This document shows, one piece after another, positions 1-8,054 of a DNA stretch of 64,000 bases (position 1 is the first letter of the stretch; each line of letters opens with the position of its first letter). The notes beneath the pieces were generated by a model that saw only the letters and a program-made list of their open reading frames with translations, made no database searches and had not been told where the DNA came from. A program made the translations under genes and the position numbers. Source of the DNA: Treponema berlinense. Its GTDB lineage: Bacteria > Spirochaetota > Spirochaetia > Treponematales > Treponemataceae. The stretch is from NCBI RefSeq assembly GCF_900167025.1, contig NZ_FUXC01000001.1, forward strand, positions 358,928-422,927, given 5' to 3'.

Positions 1-1819
1 TTCCTGCTTCTTCGTTTGGCTCATAAACAAAAGAAATATTGCTTGACGTATCTGTAATCTGTACAAACGAAATGTCTTTTTTTACAACCGGCTCATCAAC
101 TGTTTCGTAAGAAATTCCGTTTCCGTCAGAAATCAAGTCTAATTTGTATGAATTTTTATCGGCATTAGAAAAATCTGTTTGGGCAAAATTTGATTCAACT
201 ACAAAATTTCCGCTAAAAGCAATTGGGCCTTCATTTTTTAAAATATATTGAACCATAAATCCATTGGAATTTATGAGATAACGCTTTCGCAGGCTGATTG
301 GAATGTCCAGATTTGAATATGTTCCTTCGCCTTTCAGCTTTATTTCTTTTTTTGTTCCGTTAAATTCGGCTTCTCTAAAAAGTGCCTTTGAAAAAACTCC
401 GCAACCAGATGGAAGACCTTTTTTATAATCAGAGAATTCTTCTTTGCTGAAAACATGTTCAACAAAAAGTCCTCGCTCATAGTTATCATTCACTTTGTCG
501 AATTTTTCAATCCGGCTTAAATTGTCAGCGTAATTTTCAAGATTGTGAATTACGTTGAGTTCTGTAATCTGTCCGCCCCGTGCGCTTATGCAGGCTGTAT
601 ATTTTTCCATTGAGCACAGATATTCGTTGTGACCGTCCGCATTGTAGTCAAAAGATGTTACTGATTCCTTAAAAGGAACAGCTTCGCGAATGTATTTTTC
701 TGCCTCCGTAAGATTTTTGTAAGCGGCTTGACGCATTTTTTTGTCAGGAAAAACTCCTTTTGGAGAACACAAAACTGCATCTCCTGTCTGAGCTTTCCAA
801 AGCGATTTTCTGGCCGCCATTTTTCTAGCCTTGTCGCCATGACAGTTTGAAACAAGCAGTGAAATATAAAGTTCCCGGTTATAAAGCGCGCGGCATCTTG
901 GATAGGTAATCAAAAAATTGTTTATGGAAACAGGAAGTTCCGATTTTTCTCCGGAAATTTCGTAAGGTTTTAACGCCCATTTTGCAACATCGTCCCGGAT
1001 ACCAATTCCTGTAAATGATGGAATAAATTCTTCTGCACGGTGAATGTATTCTGTCGGAAGGCAAACTCTGATTTTTTCGGCAAATTCCTGATTTATCGAC
1101 TTGTATAAATTTTCAATCCAATTGCCGCTTAAAAGAATTTCCGCGCTGTCAAATTCAAAATTCACGGAAATTACCCTTTCCTGTGCATAATAATTGTATT
1201 CATCGTTTTTTGTCGATTTTTCAATTTTATCTACGAGTTCTTTTAAATATTGTTCCGGCGAAATATTCTTTTTGATTACATTCTGCAAATTTCTGTAAAC
1301 AGGCAGAACTTTTATTGTTTTTCCCTGTTCCCCTAAAATTTGAGGAAGAAAATGCCGGCTTTTTTCTGGAATAATTGAAGAATCAAGTTGAACCCATTCC
1401 ATTCCGCAATTTTGAAAGCATGGAATAAGCGAGCGGTCCCAAACAGAACTTAAAACTGAAATTCCGCGCGGACGTTTTCCTGTAATTCTTCTTAGTTCAA
1501 CCGTTAAAAGTTCAATCTGCCCTGCTCTGTCGACTGGAGATAAAAGCGGGAAAACAGGATTGTAGTAACCACCGCCCAAAATTTCAATCTGTTTTCTGGC
1601 AACAAGCTCATGCAGAATCTGAAGAAACTCTGGATGCGCTTTTTCAAACCATTCAAGCTGCAAGCCTGTAAACGAAAATGAAAATTTTGCAGTCGGATTT
1701 TGATATAAAAATGCTATAAGCTTTTTGTAGATTTTTTGATATTGCTGTTCAAAGGTCAGAGAAGTTGAAAGAACTGTCGAATTTGCAGTCAACGACAGGC
1801 ATAAATTTAAGACTTTCAC
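1..1819 (-). CDS. GH57-like glycoside hydrolase/glucanotransferase, 3' end missing at window edge
   Basis: Reading the minus strand from a GTG at 1819 gives an open frame of at least 606 codons with no stop before base 1, so the C-terminus lies outside the window. The GTG has a strong GGAGGAG ribosome site 2-8 bases upstream, which fixes the start. The N-terminal third contains EILGGGYYNPVFPLLSPVDR, the block that in GH57 alpha-amylases and 4-alpha-glucanotransferases follows the substrate helix. Middle and C-terminal parts resemble the accessory beta domains of the same family. The place where active GH57 enzymes have LTERVW (the catalytic Glu) reads VLSSVWD here, so the nucleophile appears to be lost. 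It may be an inactive paralogue or act on another sugar. It has no signal peptide and is therefore probably cytoplasmic. It lies downstream of the rnf-like operon on the same strand, separated by a hairpin repeat. Confidence 0.7.
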   Translation of the reverse strand, partial: MKVLNLCLSLTANSTVLSTSLTFEQQYQKIYKKLIAFLYQNPTAKFSFSFTGLQLEWFEKAHPEFLQILHELVARKQIEILGGGYYNPVFPLLSPVDRAGQIELLTVELRRITGKRPRGISVLSSVWDRSLIPCFQNCGMEWVQLDSSIIPEKSRHFLPQILGEQGKTIKVLPVYRNLQNVIKKNISPEQYLKELVDKIEKSTKNDEYNYYAQERVISVNFEFDSAEILLSGNWIENLYKSINQEFAEKIRVCLPTEYIHRAEEFIPSFTGIGIRDDVAKWALKPYEISGEKSELPVSINNFLITYPRCRALYNRELYISLLVSNCHGDKARKMAARKSLWKAQTGDAVLCSPKGVFPDKKMRQAAYKNLTEAEKYIREAVPFKESVTSFDYNADGHNEYLCSMEKYTACISARGGQITELNVIHNLENYADNLSRIEKFDKVNDNYERGLFVEHVFSKEEFSDYKKGLPSGCGVFSKALFREAEFNGTKKEIKLKGEGTYSNLDIPISLRKRYLINSNGFMVQYILKNEGPIAFSGNFVVESNFAQTDFSNADKNSYKLDLISDGNGISYETVDEPVVKKDISFVQITDTSSNISFVYEPNEEAG

Positions 1820-1831
1820 ATCTCCTCCAAT

Positions 1832-1932
1832 AAAAAGTCAAGATTAAAACTTCAGTTTTATGATTGGCTTTTTAATTTGTTTCGCAACGAAGTGAGAAAC
1901 AACCGATAATAAGAAAGTTTGCAACGCAAACC
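1832..1932 (+). repeat. Triple-hairpin interspersed repeat, copy A
   Basis: This element of about 100 bases consists of three successive inverted repeats. Hairpin 1 has arms AAAAAGTCAAGAT and a diverged TGATTGGCTTTTT around an AAAACTTCAGTTTT apex. Hairpin 2 is GTTTC...GAAAC (1879-1900). Hairpin 3 is AAGTTTGC-AAC-GCAAAC (about 1915-1931). The same element occurs at 13661-13763 in the opposite orientation and at 42779-42882. It has no ORF. It sits between the rnfA-like gene and the GH57-like gene. Confidence 0.85.
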
Positions 1933-2037
1933 TTAATTACACGAACCTCTTTGTTTTTATAAAAAAAGATGGTTCTTACAGTGTATAACAAAATCACTAA
2001 AAAAAGAAACAATTTTTTTTATTTTTTTTCAAAAATC

Positions 2038-2595
2038 TTATAAAATCAGCCCAAGATTAAGCCATGAAGCGTTAAAACCGTAAATTGCTATAAAAAGAAC
2101 TGCTGTTCCAAGAAGAAGCATAAAAAACGGCTTTTCACCAGCATCTTTTTGATAAATTTTAAAGCGGGTTCTTAATGCAAAGACGAATAAAATAAGAAGA
2201 TAGAAAGAAAGAACTCCTGAAACACAGATTAAAATTGTGCTTAAGAAAGAAAATCCTTCTGTCAAACTCATCAGGACAATCATAAAAGGAACGATATAAT
2301 CTTCCGTAAAATCAAAAACCCTTGTTTTTATAAGTCTGTGAATGCCGTATGAAATTGCGGCAAAAAAAATCGTCATAAAAAAAGGATATATTTCGCTTAT
2401 GCCAAGTCTGGCAAAAACATATTCTTCCAGCAGAAAAGTGGCTGAAGAAACAGAGACTGTAATAAAAAGAGATTTTAAGACATCTTTTAAATAGCAGAGA
2501 GGGGTTTTTCTTATGGTAAGAATTTTTTTTAATCCGACACCGTAATAAAGTGCTATTGAGCCGAAAAAAAGATAAAAGAAAATGATTTCAAGCAT
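2038..2595 (-). CDS. rnfA: RnfA-like membrane subunit of an Rnf-type complex
   Basis: A hydrophobic protein of 185 residues with about six membrane segments, last gene of an rnfC-D-G-E-A series. In canonical Rnf/Nqr complexes RnfA pairs with RnfE in the membrane, and each gives two cysteines to a [2Fe-2S] cluster at the centre. Here the first motif, usually LGICPFLG, reads FGSIALYYG. The second, usually ITTNCAVLG, reads IVLMSLTEG, so both cysteines seem to be gone. The start chosen is the ATG at 2595, with AGGAG seven bases upstream. It overlaps the stop of rnfE by eight bases (ATGCTTGA), indicating translational coupling. Assignment rests on position, length and topology more than on conserved residues. 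Confidence 0.7.
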   Translation of the reverse strand: MLEIIFFYLFFGSIALYYGVGLKKILTIRKTPLCYLKDVLKSLFITVSVSSATFLLEEYVFARLGISEIYPFFMTIFFAAISYGIHRLIKTRVFDFTEDYIVPFMIVLMSLTEGFSFLSTILICVSGVLSFYLLILFVFALRTRFKIYQKDAGEKPFFMLLLGTAVLFIAIYGFNASWLNLGLIL

Positions 2596-3202
2596 TTTTT
2601 TCTCCTGCAAAAACGACATTTAGTTTTAGACCGGCAAAAAAAATAAGAACTGTCAAAACCATACAGCCCGGAATTGTCGCAAAAAAGGACATGAATGAAT
2701 TTCCTGCTAAAAATGGAATTTCCGGTATTTTTATCACTAAGAGCGACTGCCAGTTTGGAAGCGTTATTGTTCCGAATCCTAAAATGTCTCTTAGAACAAA
2801 AATTATAAAACAAAAGGCAGAAATGCTGAGCGATTTTTTTAATTTATCAAGACAACTTTCTTTTATTGAATTTTTTATTCTAAGATTGAAAATCGTTATT
2901 ACGACAGCGGAAACTGCCGGCAAATAAAAAGAAAAGCCGATTGTAAGAGCTGCAACAGGGCAGAAAATGACGAGCAGCTGCTTGTATAAAATTGTCAAAG
3001 CGACAAGTTCAAGAGAACAGATTCCAAGACGCAAAAATTTTACATTTAATAGGTTTATCGCATAAAACATCAGCGTCAAAAGAACTACAGAAACATTAAA
3101 ATGAAGAAGCGCGAAAATTCCGTATGCTATTCTTCCCGGAAAAGGAAGAACTATTGCAAGTGTTGTTCCAATGTAAATAAGAAATTTTTTATAATCAGTC
3201 AT
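2588..3202 (-). CDS. rnfE: RnfE-like membrane subunit
   Basis: A 204-residue, six-segment membrane protein. The FVLRDILGFGTITLP stretch near residue 140 matches the IREILG-G-TL motif of the RnfE/NqrD family, which supports the call. The cysteines expected in GLCPTLAVT and VNCIILG are not present; the matching stretches read IGTTLAIVLP and VVITIF. The start is the ATG at 3202, preceded by AGGA. It overlaps the rnfG-like stop by eight bases and the rnfA-like start by eight bases. In the family this subunit forms half of the central membrane electron path; that path looks disabled or changed here. Confidence 0.75.
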   Translation of the reverse strand: MTDYKKFLIYIGTTLAIVLPFPGRIAYGIFALLHFNVSVVLLTLMFYAINLLNVKFLRLGICSLELVALTILYKQLLVIFCPVAALTIGFSFYLPAVSAVVITIFNLRIKNSIKESCLDKLKKSLSISAFCFIIFVLRDILGFGTITLPNWQSLLVIKIPEIPFLAGNSFMSFFATIPGCMVLTVLIFFAGLKLNVVFAGEKNA

Positions 3203-3668
3203 CAAAAAGTCCTGCCTTTTGTAAAATTTTCGGCAACAAAGATTTCCAGTAGCGTATATGGATTTCCTGAAAATCCGGGTTCATTGTCTGTTTTAAATTT
3301 CCGTTTTCAACAGCAAATCCCGCAAATTCGGCGTCATATTCCGAGCACAAAAAAACCGCTGGCGCAGGTCCCGAAATTGTAGAAATCCGCATTATTACGG
3401 CATAATAACGGTTTGAATCGTTGTTTTTTTTACAATTAAAAACTGCCGCTCCAGGAGAAAACTGCGATTTTAATTCGACAAAATCTCCAGTTTTATATGT
3501 GTTTTCGGAATATCTTTCGAGAGTCTGCCCTACACTAACCCTTAGTCCGTTTTTCCAGAAACCTTTTGCGAGGAAAATCATCGTAATTAGAATTGCGCAG
3601 GTTACGATAAATGCTCCTGCCAGAATGCTGACTTTTATTAAAATTACTTTATTTTTTTCGCTAAGCAT
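3195..3668 (-). CDS. rnfG: RnfG-like protein, short and lacking the flavinylation motif
   Basis: A 157-residue protein with one N-terminal membrane anchor (about residues 10-33) and a periplasmic part. Around residues 88-120, YYAVIMRISTISGPAPAVF and the following acidic residues resemble the first half of the FMN-binding domain of RnfG. The second half is missing, including SGATxxS/T, whose Thr carries covalent FMN. Typical RnfG proteins are about 200 residues, so this one is truncated or reduced. The start is the ATG at 3668 with GGAAGGA five bases upstream; it overlaps the rnfD-like stop. Position between rnfD and rnfE fits the classical rnfCDGE order. A role without bound flavin would have to be structural or different. 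Confidence 0.65.
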   Translation of the reverse strand: MLSEKNKVILIKVSILAGAFIVTCAILITMIFLAKGFWKNGLRVSVGQTLERYSENTYKTGDFVELKSQFSPGAAVFNCKKNNDSNRYYAVIMRISTISGPAPAVFLCSEYDAEFAGFAVENGNLKQTMNPDFQEIHIRYWKSLLPKILQKAGLFDD

Positions 3669-4725
3669 TTGTTCCTTCCTCAAGTTCTTTTACGCGTTCA
3701 AGAAGAATTTTTTTAACTTTTTTGATTTCGGCGATTTTTTCAATATGCTGGATAAAAAGGCTCAAAATATTCATCAAAAGGACTGTAAAAACGGCTCCTG
3801 CAGGAGATGTTCCGGCTCCAATTATCAAATATGCAAGAATTCCTGCAAGAAAAGCATAAAATGCCTTTCCTAAAAGTGTCATTGGAGTTGTTCCTGCAAA
3901 CTGAAGCAAATAAATCGAAGAAAAAAGAAGTCCGCTTGTACAGAACGCAAGAAGAAGGTCGCCGTGTCCGCCAAATCCAAAGAAATATGGACCTGCAAAA
4001 ACGAGAATACCATAGGTCATCAAAAAAAGTCCTGGAATCATCGCCCTTACAACGTCCATCGAAATTAAAACAATCGAAGAGATCAGCGTTATAAAATTGA
4101 ATCTGAATGCCGGAATTAGAGAGCCTGTGTCCCAAAAAAGAGAAATATAACCGTCCGGAATTGAAACTCCAAAAAGCGAAAAAATCGTCCTGTTAAAAAA
4201 CGATGTAATTTTTGTATCAAGGGCAATCATTGGAAATGCGCCGTTTTGAATAAGCTCCAGAGATGGATTTCTTGCGAATATAATCTCATGCGTGAGCTGC
4301 CAGTCTGGAAAGAGCGAAGTTCCCAAAATCCAGCAGATGCAGACAGAAAGACAAGGAAGATTTATCCAGCAGTCGGCAAAATTTCCGATAAAGTATCTCG
4401 AACAGACAAATACAAAAAAAACTGTAAAAAAAACAGCATAAACCGGAAAAGTCGAAGGTAAAAAAAGTCCAGTTAAAATTCCTTGAATAATCGAATTGAG
4501 AAAACTGTAGGAATCTTTTCTTTTTCCGTATGTTTTTTCAAAAACTTCTGCCAAAACTGTCGCCGCAACAGCCGCCAGAATTACAAAAAGGTTCGCCCAG
4601 CTGTTTGTTATAAAAAGCATAAAAACCTGGCAGGCTAAGAATGTGAGTAAAAAAATTGCATTTGTTTTTTCAGAAAAATCCAAATACGAAAAAGGATGCA
4701 AGGTAATTTTTATTTTATTTTTCAT
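3661..4725 (-). CDS. rnfD: RnfD-like membrane subunit
   Basis: A 354-residue polytopic membrane protein of the RnfD/NqrB family. The C-terminal half has the family look: a GHGDLLLAFCTSGLLFSS helix, a QFAGTTPMTLLGK loop corresponding to the MATDP region, and an AGTSPAGAVFTVLLMNILS helix. RnfD normally carries FMN on the Thr of an SGATPL motif in the long extracytoplasmic loop. No such motif is visible. ALDTKIT near residues 168-174 sits in the right place and keeps a Thr, but this alignment is tentative. The C-terminus has a charged extension of about 30 residues that may form a coiled coil. The start overlaps the end of the rnfC-like gene by 11 bases. Confidence 0.85.
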   Translation of the reverse strand: MKNKIKITLHPFSYLDFSEKTNAIFLLTFLACQVFMLFITNSWANLFVILAAVAATVLAEVFEKTYGKRKDSYSFLNSIIQGILTGLFLPSTFPVYAVFFTVFFVFVCSRYFIGNFADCWINLPCLSVCICWILGTSLFPDWQLTHEIIFARNPSLELIQNGAFPMIALDTKITSFFNRTIFSLFGVSIPDGYISLFWDTGSLIPAFRFNFITLISSIVLISMDVVRAMIPGLFLMTYGILVFAGPYFFGFGGHGDLLLAFCTSGLLFSSIYLLQFAGTTPMTLLGKAFYAFLAGILAYLIIGAGTSPAGAVFTVLLMNILSLFIQHIEKIAEIKKVKKILLERVKELEEGTNA

Positions 4726-6007
4726 TTATTTTTCCTTTTTTTAAAAGCGCGATTGTCTGGCTCAGCGGAATTCTTGACGGGCAGACTGTATTGCACAAAG
4801 AGCATTCTGTGCACAAAACCGCAGTTTTTTCGATTAGCTGCAATTCGCTGTTGTTGTGGTCTTTATTTTTAAAGCATCTGTAAAGAGTTTCTGGCGAAAG
4901 TCCTACAGGACAGCAGTTCAGACAGTTTCCGCAACGAATGCAGTTTTGCTCTGTCTGGTTGTGAAGCTGGCTAAAAGGAATAAATGCCACAGATTTTACA
5001 TCTTTTGAAACAGGAATATCTATGTCCGAAACAGAATTTCCTGTGATTTTTCCATTTATTATAATTTTTCCAGGCTCTCTTTTAAAACCGCCGGCCTGTT
5101 CTGCAAGTTGCCGCAAGCTTGTTCCTGTTTTTACGGTTATTACAGCTCCTGCGTTAAGACAGTCTCCCGTAACTTGAATTTCTGCCGTAATTTCAGGTTT
5201 TTCCAAAACAACCGCATTGTAAACATTCAGAGCGGTAACTGAATCTATGAACAGATCACGGTTTCCAACATTCTTAAAAATTGAATTTTTGAGCGTTTTT
5301 TTTGCCGTACTTACAATTTCGTGCATAAAACCATTTGGGTAGTTTTTTGCATCAAGAGAAACAACTGCTGTTTCTGTTTCAAAACCGTCCGCGAAATTTT
5401 GGGGAATTGATTTATTGCTGTCAAAGGCAAAAAGAATTCCTTTCGCTTCCATTGCTCTTGCTGTAATTGCAGCGCCGGTCTTTATTTTTTCAAAATAATG
5501 CTCAGTGACAAAAGCGTCTGTAATTCTTGAAGGGTCTTCAGAGTAAAGCCGGACTACAAGAAAACGGTCTTTTGTTTTATCGAGATTTTTTATTTGGGCA
5601 TTGAGCGGTTCAGGAGAAGAGTAAGTGTTTAAAACTCCGCCCTCTTTCATCAAAAAAATTATGGCTGAAGGCTCTTTTGACTTCCATTCTTTTTCGATAA
5701 TTTTTTTTCCGGTAAAAGAAAAAACTCCTTCGAGCCGGATTTTTGCGGCATAACCTTCATTTTCGTCTGCAAATTTCGAATGAATGATATTTACAACAGT
5801 TCCTGGAATCGAAGAATGAATGCAAGTGTCCTGAGATTTTGCAATGACCTGCCCTTCTTTTACTTTGTCTCCGGCTTTTACGAGAATTTCAATTTCATCC
5901 TGGCTGCTTTTTTTTAGAGGAATTACAACTGTTTCTGGAATAAAGCCGCTTACAGTTTTAGTAATCAATCCAGTATCTTCTGAAACAAATTTATAAATTG
6001 GCCTCAT
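4715..6007 (-). CDS. rnfC: RnfC-like subunit with two 4Fe-4S clusters but a degenerate NADH/FMN site
   Basis: A 430-residue protein. It starts with the RnfC barrel/biotinyl-like domain, including VKAGDKVKEGQVIAKS and the HSSIPGTVVNI motif. It ends with two ferredoxin-type cluster motifs, CIRCGNCLNCCP and CTECSLCNTVCP. Between them lie the Nqo1-like and SLBB regions. The Nqo1 motifs GLGGAGFPT and NGAECEPY, which bind FMN/NADH in canonical RnfC, read KEGGVLNTYSS and RLYSEDPS, so pyridine-nucleotide oxidation looks unlikely. The start is set at the ATG at 6007, which overlaps the upstream membrane-protein gene by 17 bases. A TTG at 6025 would add six residues. It is the most recognisable subunit of this operon and the only one with intact Fe-S ligands. 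Confidence 0.88.
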   Translation of the reverse strand: MRPIYKFVSEDTGLITKTVSGFIPETVVIPLKKSSQDEIEILVKAGDKVKEGQVIAKSQDTCIHSSIPGTVVNIIHSKFADENEGYAAKIRLEGVFSFTGKKIIEKEWKSKEPSAIIFLMKEGGVLNTYSSPEPLNAQIKNLDKTKDRFLVVRLYSEDPSRITDAFVTEHYFEKIKTGAAITARAMEAKGILFAFDSNKSIPQNFADGFETETAVVSLDAKNYPNGFMHEIVSTAKKTLKNSIFKNVGNRDLFIDSVTALNVYNAVVLEKPEITAEIQVTGDCLNAGAVITVKTGTSLRQLAEQAGGFKREPGKIIINGKITGNSVSDIDIPVSKDVKSVAFIPFSQLHNQTEQNCIRCGNCLNCCPVGLSPETLYRCFKNKDHNNSELQLIEKTAVLCTECSLCNTVCPSRIPLSQTIALLKKGKINEK

Positions 6008-7430
6008 TTTTTTTAGTTCCCACAAAATAATATAAAAAGAGAATCAATGGAATAAATGCAAAAAAGCTCAATACAAGAGGAACTGCTTTTTCTGAACTTG
6101 TTCCTGCGCTTTTTGTGTATCCATAAGATGTATTTTTCCCCTGTAAAAGCAGAACTTTTTCAAGGGCAGGATAATCGCTTTTATCTATCTTATCATAAAT
6201 CAAGTGAACAAAGGAAGAATCATAGGTCAAAACTTTATTTTGAGATGAAAAAATCGTCTCTTTTCCAGAAGAACTGTCTTTTTCCATAAAAAAATCCGGA
6301 ATAACGACGCTCTCGCCAAAAGAATTTTGAATTTCACCTGAAGAAGAAGTCAATTTTTTGAACGGAAAAGAAAGTGTAAACCAGCTCCAGTCAACAAAAT
6401 CTTCAAGATTTGGAAGTGTTTCGGCTTCTTTTGAAATTTTTGAGTTTGAGGAAAGAGGAGCCGGAAGAAAAGGTCTTTGCTCAGAGGATGAAACTTGCGA
6501 AATTCCCGAAAAAATCGAAGAAAATGCAAAAAGAAATGCTATAAAGACAAAAACAATTCCAAGCAAAAAAGAATTTGATTGGGTGACGGTTTTTACGTCC
6601 GAAGATTTTTTGATGTAAACAAAATCAAACTGAAGGTTTCCATTTTTTTTGCAGAAAAATGAATAAAATTCTTCAAAAACCTTAAGTCCGAGCCAACCGC
6701 CTGCAAAGGAAACTGCAAATAAAAATGAACTGAAAACCGACGAAAAAGCAAGCGCAATAAAAGAAAAAACAATCAGAGGCACTATAAAAACAGCGTTTTT
6801 TGAATCCTTAAAAAAGCCGTCCCTGCCGTAGATTTTTACGAGAAGAAAATTTGCAAAAAGTGAAAGAAAAATTGCTCCGCAGACTGTGTACAAAGGTCTT
6901 GTAACCGACAAGACAAGAAGCAGCAGGGAGACTGTAAGAAATTTAAATTTCTGTTTGGAAAAATAAAAGAGGACAGCGAAAAAAATAAAGGCTAAAAAAG
7001 GACAGATCCACGGAAAAACGGTTCCTCCGTCACAAGAGGCAAAGGTTTCTGAATATCCGTTTATTTCAGAAACTGCATTTTCCAGAGCGGAAGCGCTTTT
7101 TTCTGGAACATAAAATACAAGATACGTAGAAGAACTGTCTCTAAAAAATCCGTTTTTTCTGTAAATATATGAGTTTTTCGGCTGAACCTGAATCGGTGCG
7201 AATTCTGAATAGACAGGACTTTTCTGGTTTACCCTGCTCACGACGTTTTTGCAGCCGTTTTTTTCAAGAATTGAACAGATATTCTGTTCAGAAAGCTTTT
7301 CGGACTTTACGTAAAGAAGCCGCCAGCCTTTCCAAAGCTGACTTTCTGGAACAGTGCGGAAACAGATTATAAAAAAAAAGGTCAATGCAAATAAAGCAGA
7401 AGAAGCCAGAAGTTTTGTCGAAATTTTCAT
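5991..7430 (-). CDS. Large polytopic membrane protein of unknown function, translationally coupled to rnfC
   Basis: A 479-residue protein whose family I do not recognise. The N-terminus is a membrane anchor (about residues 8-25). It is followed by an extracytoplasmic domain of about 115 residues, which includes KGWRLLYVKSEKLSEQNI, and then six or so membrane segments (about residues 140-310). A second soluble region rich in Ser (about 320-435) follows, and a final membrane helix (about 445-468). Its last codons overlap the rnfC start, so it is made together with the Rnf-like complex and may be an accessory subunit. No cofactor or catalytic motif is seen. The ATG at 7430 follows the stop of the PAP2-like gene by a few bases. 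Confidence 0.75.
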   Translation of the reverse strand: MKISTKLLASSALFALTFFFIICFRTVPESQLWKGWRLLYVKSEKLSEQNICSILEKNGCKNVVSRVNQKSPVYSEFAPIQVQPKNSYIYRKNGFFRDSSSTYLVFYVPEKSASALENAVSEINGYSETFASCDGGTVFPWICPFLAFIFFAVLFYFSKQKFKFLTVSLLLLVLSVTRPLYTVCGAIFLSLFANFLLVKIYGRDGFFKDSKNAVFIVPLIVFSFIALAFSSVFSSFLFAVSFAGGWLGLKVFEEFYSFFCKKNGNLQFDFVYIKKSSDVKTVTQSNSFLLGIVFVFIAFLFAFSSIFSGISQVSSSEQRPFLPAPLSSNSKISKEAETLPNLEDFVDWSWFTLSFPFKKLTSSSGEIQNSFGESVVIPDFFMEKDSSSGKETIFSSQNKVLTYDSSFVHLIYDKIDKSDYPALEKVLLLQGKNTSYGYTKSAGTSSEKAVPLVLSFFAFIPLILFLYYFVGTKKNEANL

Positions 7431-7436
7431 TGCAGC

Positions 7437-7925
7437 CTACAAAACTAAAAAACCGATGCCGACAAAAAAACCGAGAATACAGCCAACGATAACTTCCATC
7501 GGAGAATGTCCCTGAACTTCTTTTAGATTTTTGTATTCCTGGACAAGTCCCTGATCCTTTAAAAGATTTCCGATCCTGTTAATCATATTTGCCTGAATTC
7601 CGTTTGCTCTTCTTACACCGACAGCGTCGCGGATTGTAACCATAAAAAAACAGAAAGAAAGGACAAATAGTCCGGAATCAAATCCGTCCGTAATTCCAAT
7701 GCAAGTACAAAGACAGGCAACAAGGGCGCTATGGCTCGAAGGCATTCCTCCGGTGCGCCATATCAGAAGCTCAACAAGCTCTTTTATGCTGTGAACTTTT
7801 CCAGCAAAAAGTTTTATTAGTGTTTTTAAAAACTGAGCAAGAAACCAACTGGAAACACAGGCAAGAAATATCGGAGAAGACAAAAGAGTTTGAAACTGTT
7901 CCCATACACCTTTAAACATACACAT
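7437..7925 (-). CDS. DivPAP2 family membrane protein (YuiD/DUF212 type)
   Basis: A 162-residue protein with four to five membrane segments. RTGGMPSSHSALVACL (about residues 57-72) and VQGHSPMEVIVGCILG near the C-terminus match the divergent PAP2/acid phosphatase family typified by Bacillus YuiD. Members resemble lipid phosphate phosphatases, but their substrate is not established. It is the first gene of the minus-strand run that continues into the rnf-like operon, seven bases ahead of the next gene. Two ATGs lie close together (7925 and 7919); no good ribosome site separates them. Confidence 0.85.
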   Translation of the reverse strand: MCMFKGVWEQFQTLLSSPIFLACVSSWFLAQFLKTLIKLFAGKVHSIKELVELLIWRTGGMPSSHSALVACLCTCIGITDGFDSGLFVLSFCFFMVTIRDAVGVRRANGIQANMINRIGNLLKDQGLVQEYKNLKEVQGHSPMEVIVGCILGFFVGIGFLVL

Positions 7926-8016
7926 TATTTTATCGGTATGCGCATTTTTGTCTAGTTATTTAGGCGTTTTATGCAGACATTTTATATTGAGCTTGTATAA
8001 GTTTTGTTTTAAAAAA

Positions 8017-8045
8017 TTGAACTTTTTATAAGTTAAGTTTATATT
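8017..8045 (+). promoter_or_regulatory. Sigma-70-type promoter for the RluA gene, predicted leaderless
   Basis: TTGAAC (8017-8022) and TATATT (8040-8045) are separated by 17 bases. The expected transcription start, about 7 bases past the -10 box, falls at or within three bases of the ATG at 8055. No Shine-Dalgarno sequence is visible before that ATG. Confidence 0.5.
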
Positions 8046-8054
8046 TTATAAATT

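Noticed and set aside
1940..1980. Terminator hairpin after rnfA (GAACC...GGTTC)
   Set aside because: The stem has several mismatches and lacks a clear T run on the minus strand; not strong enough to list.
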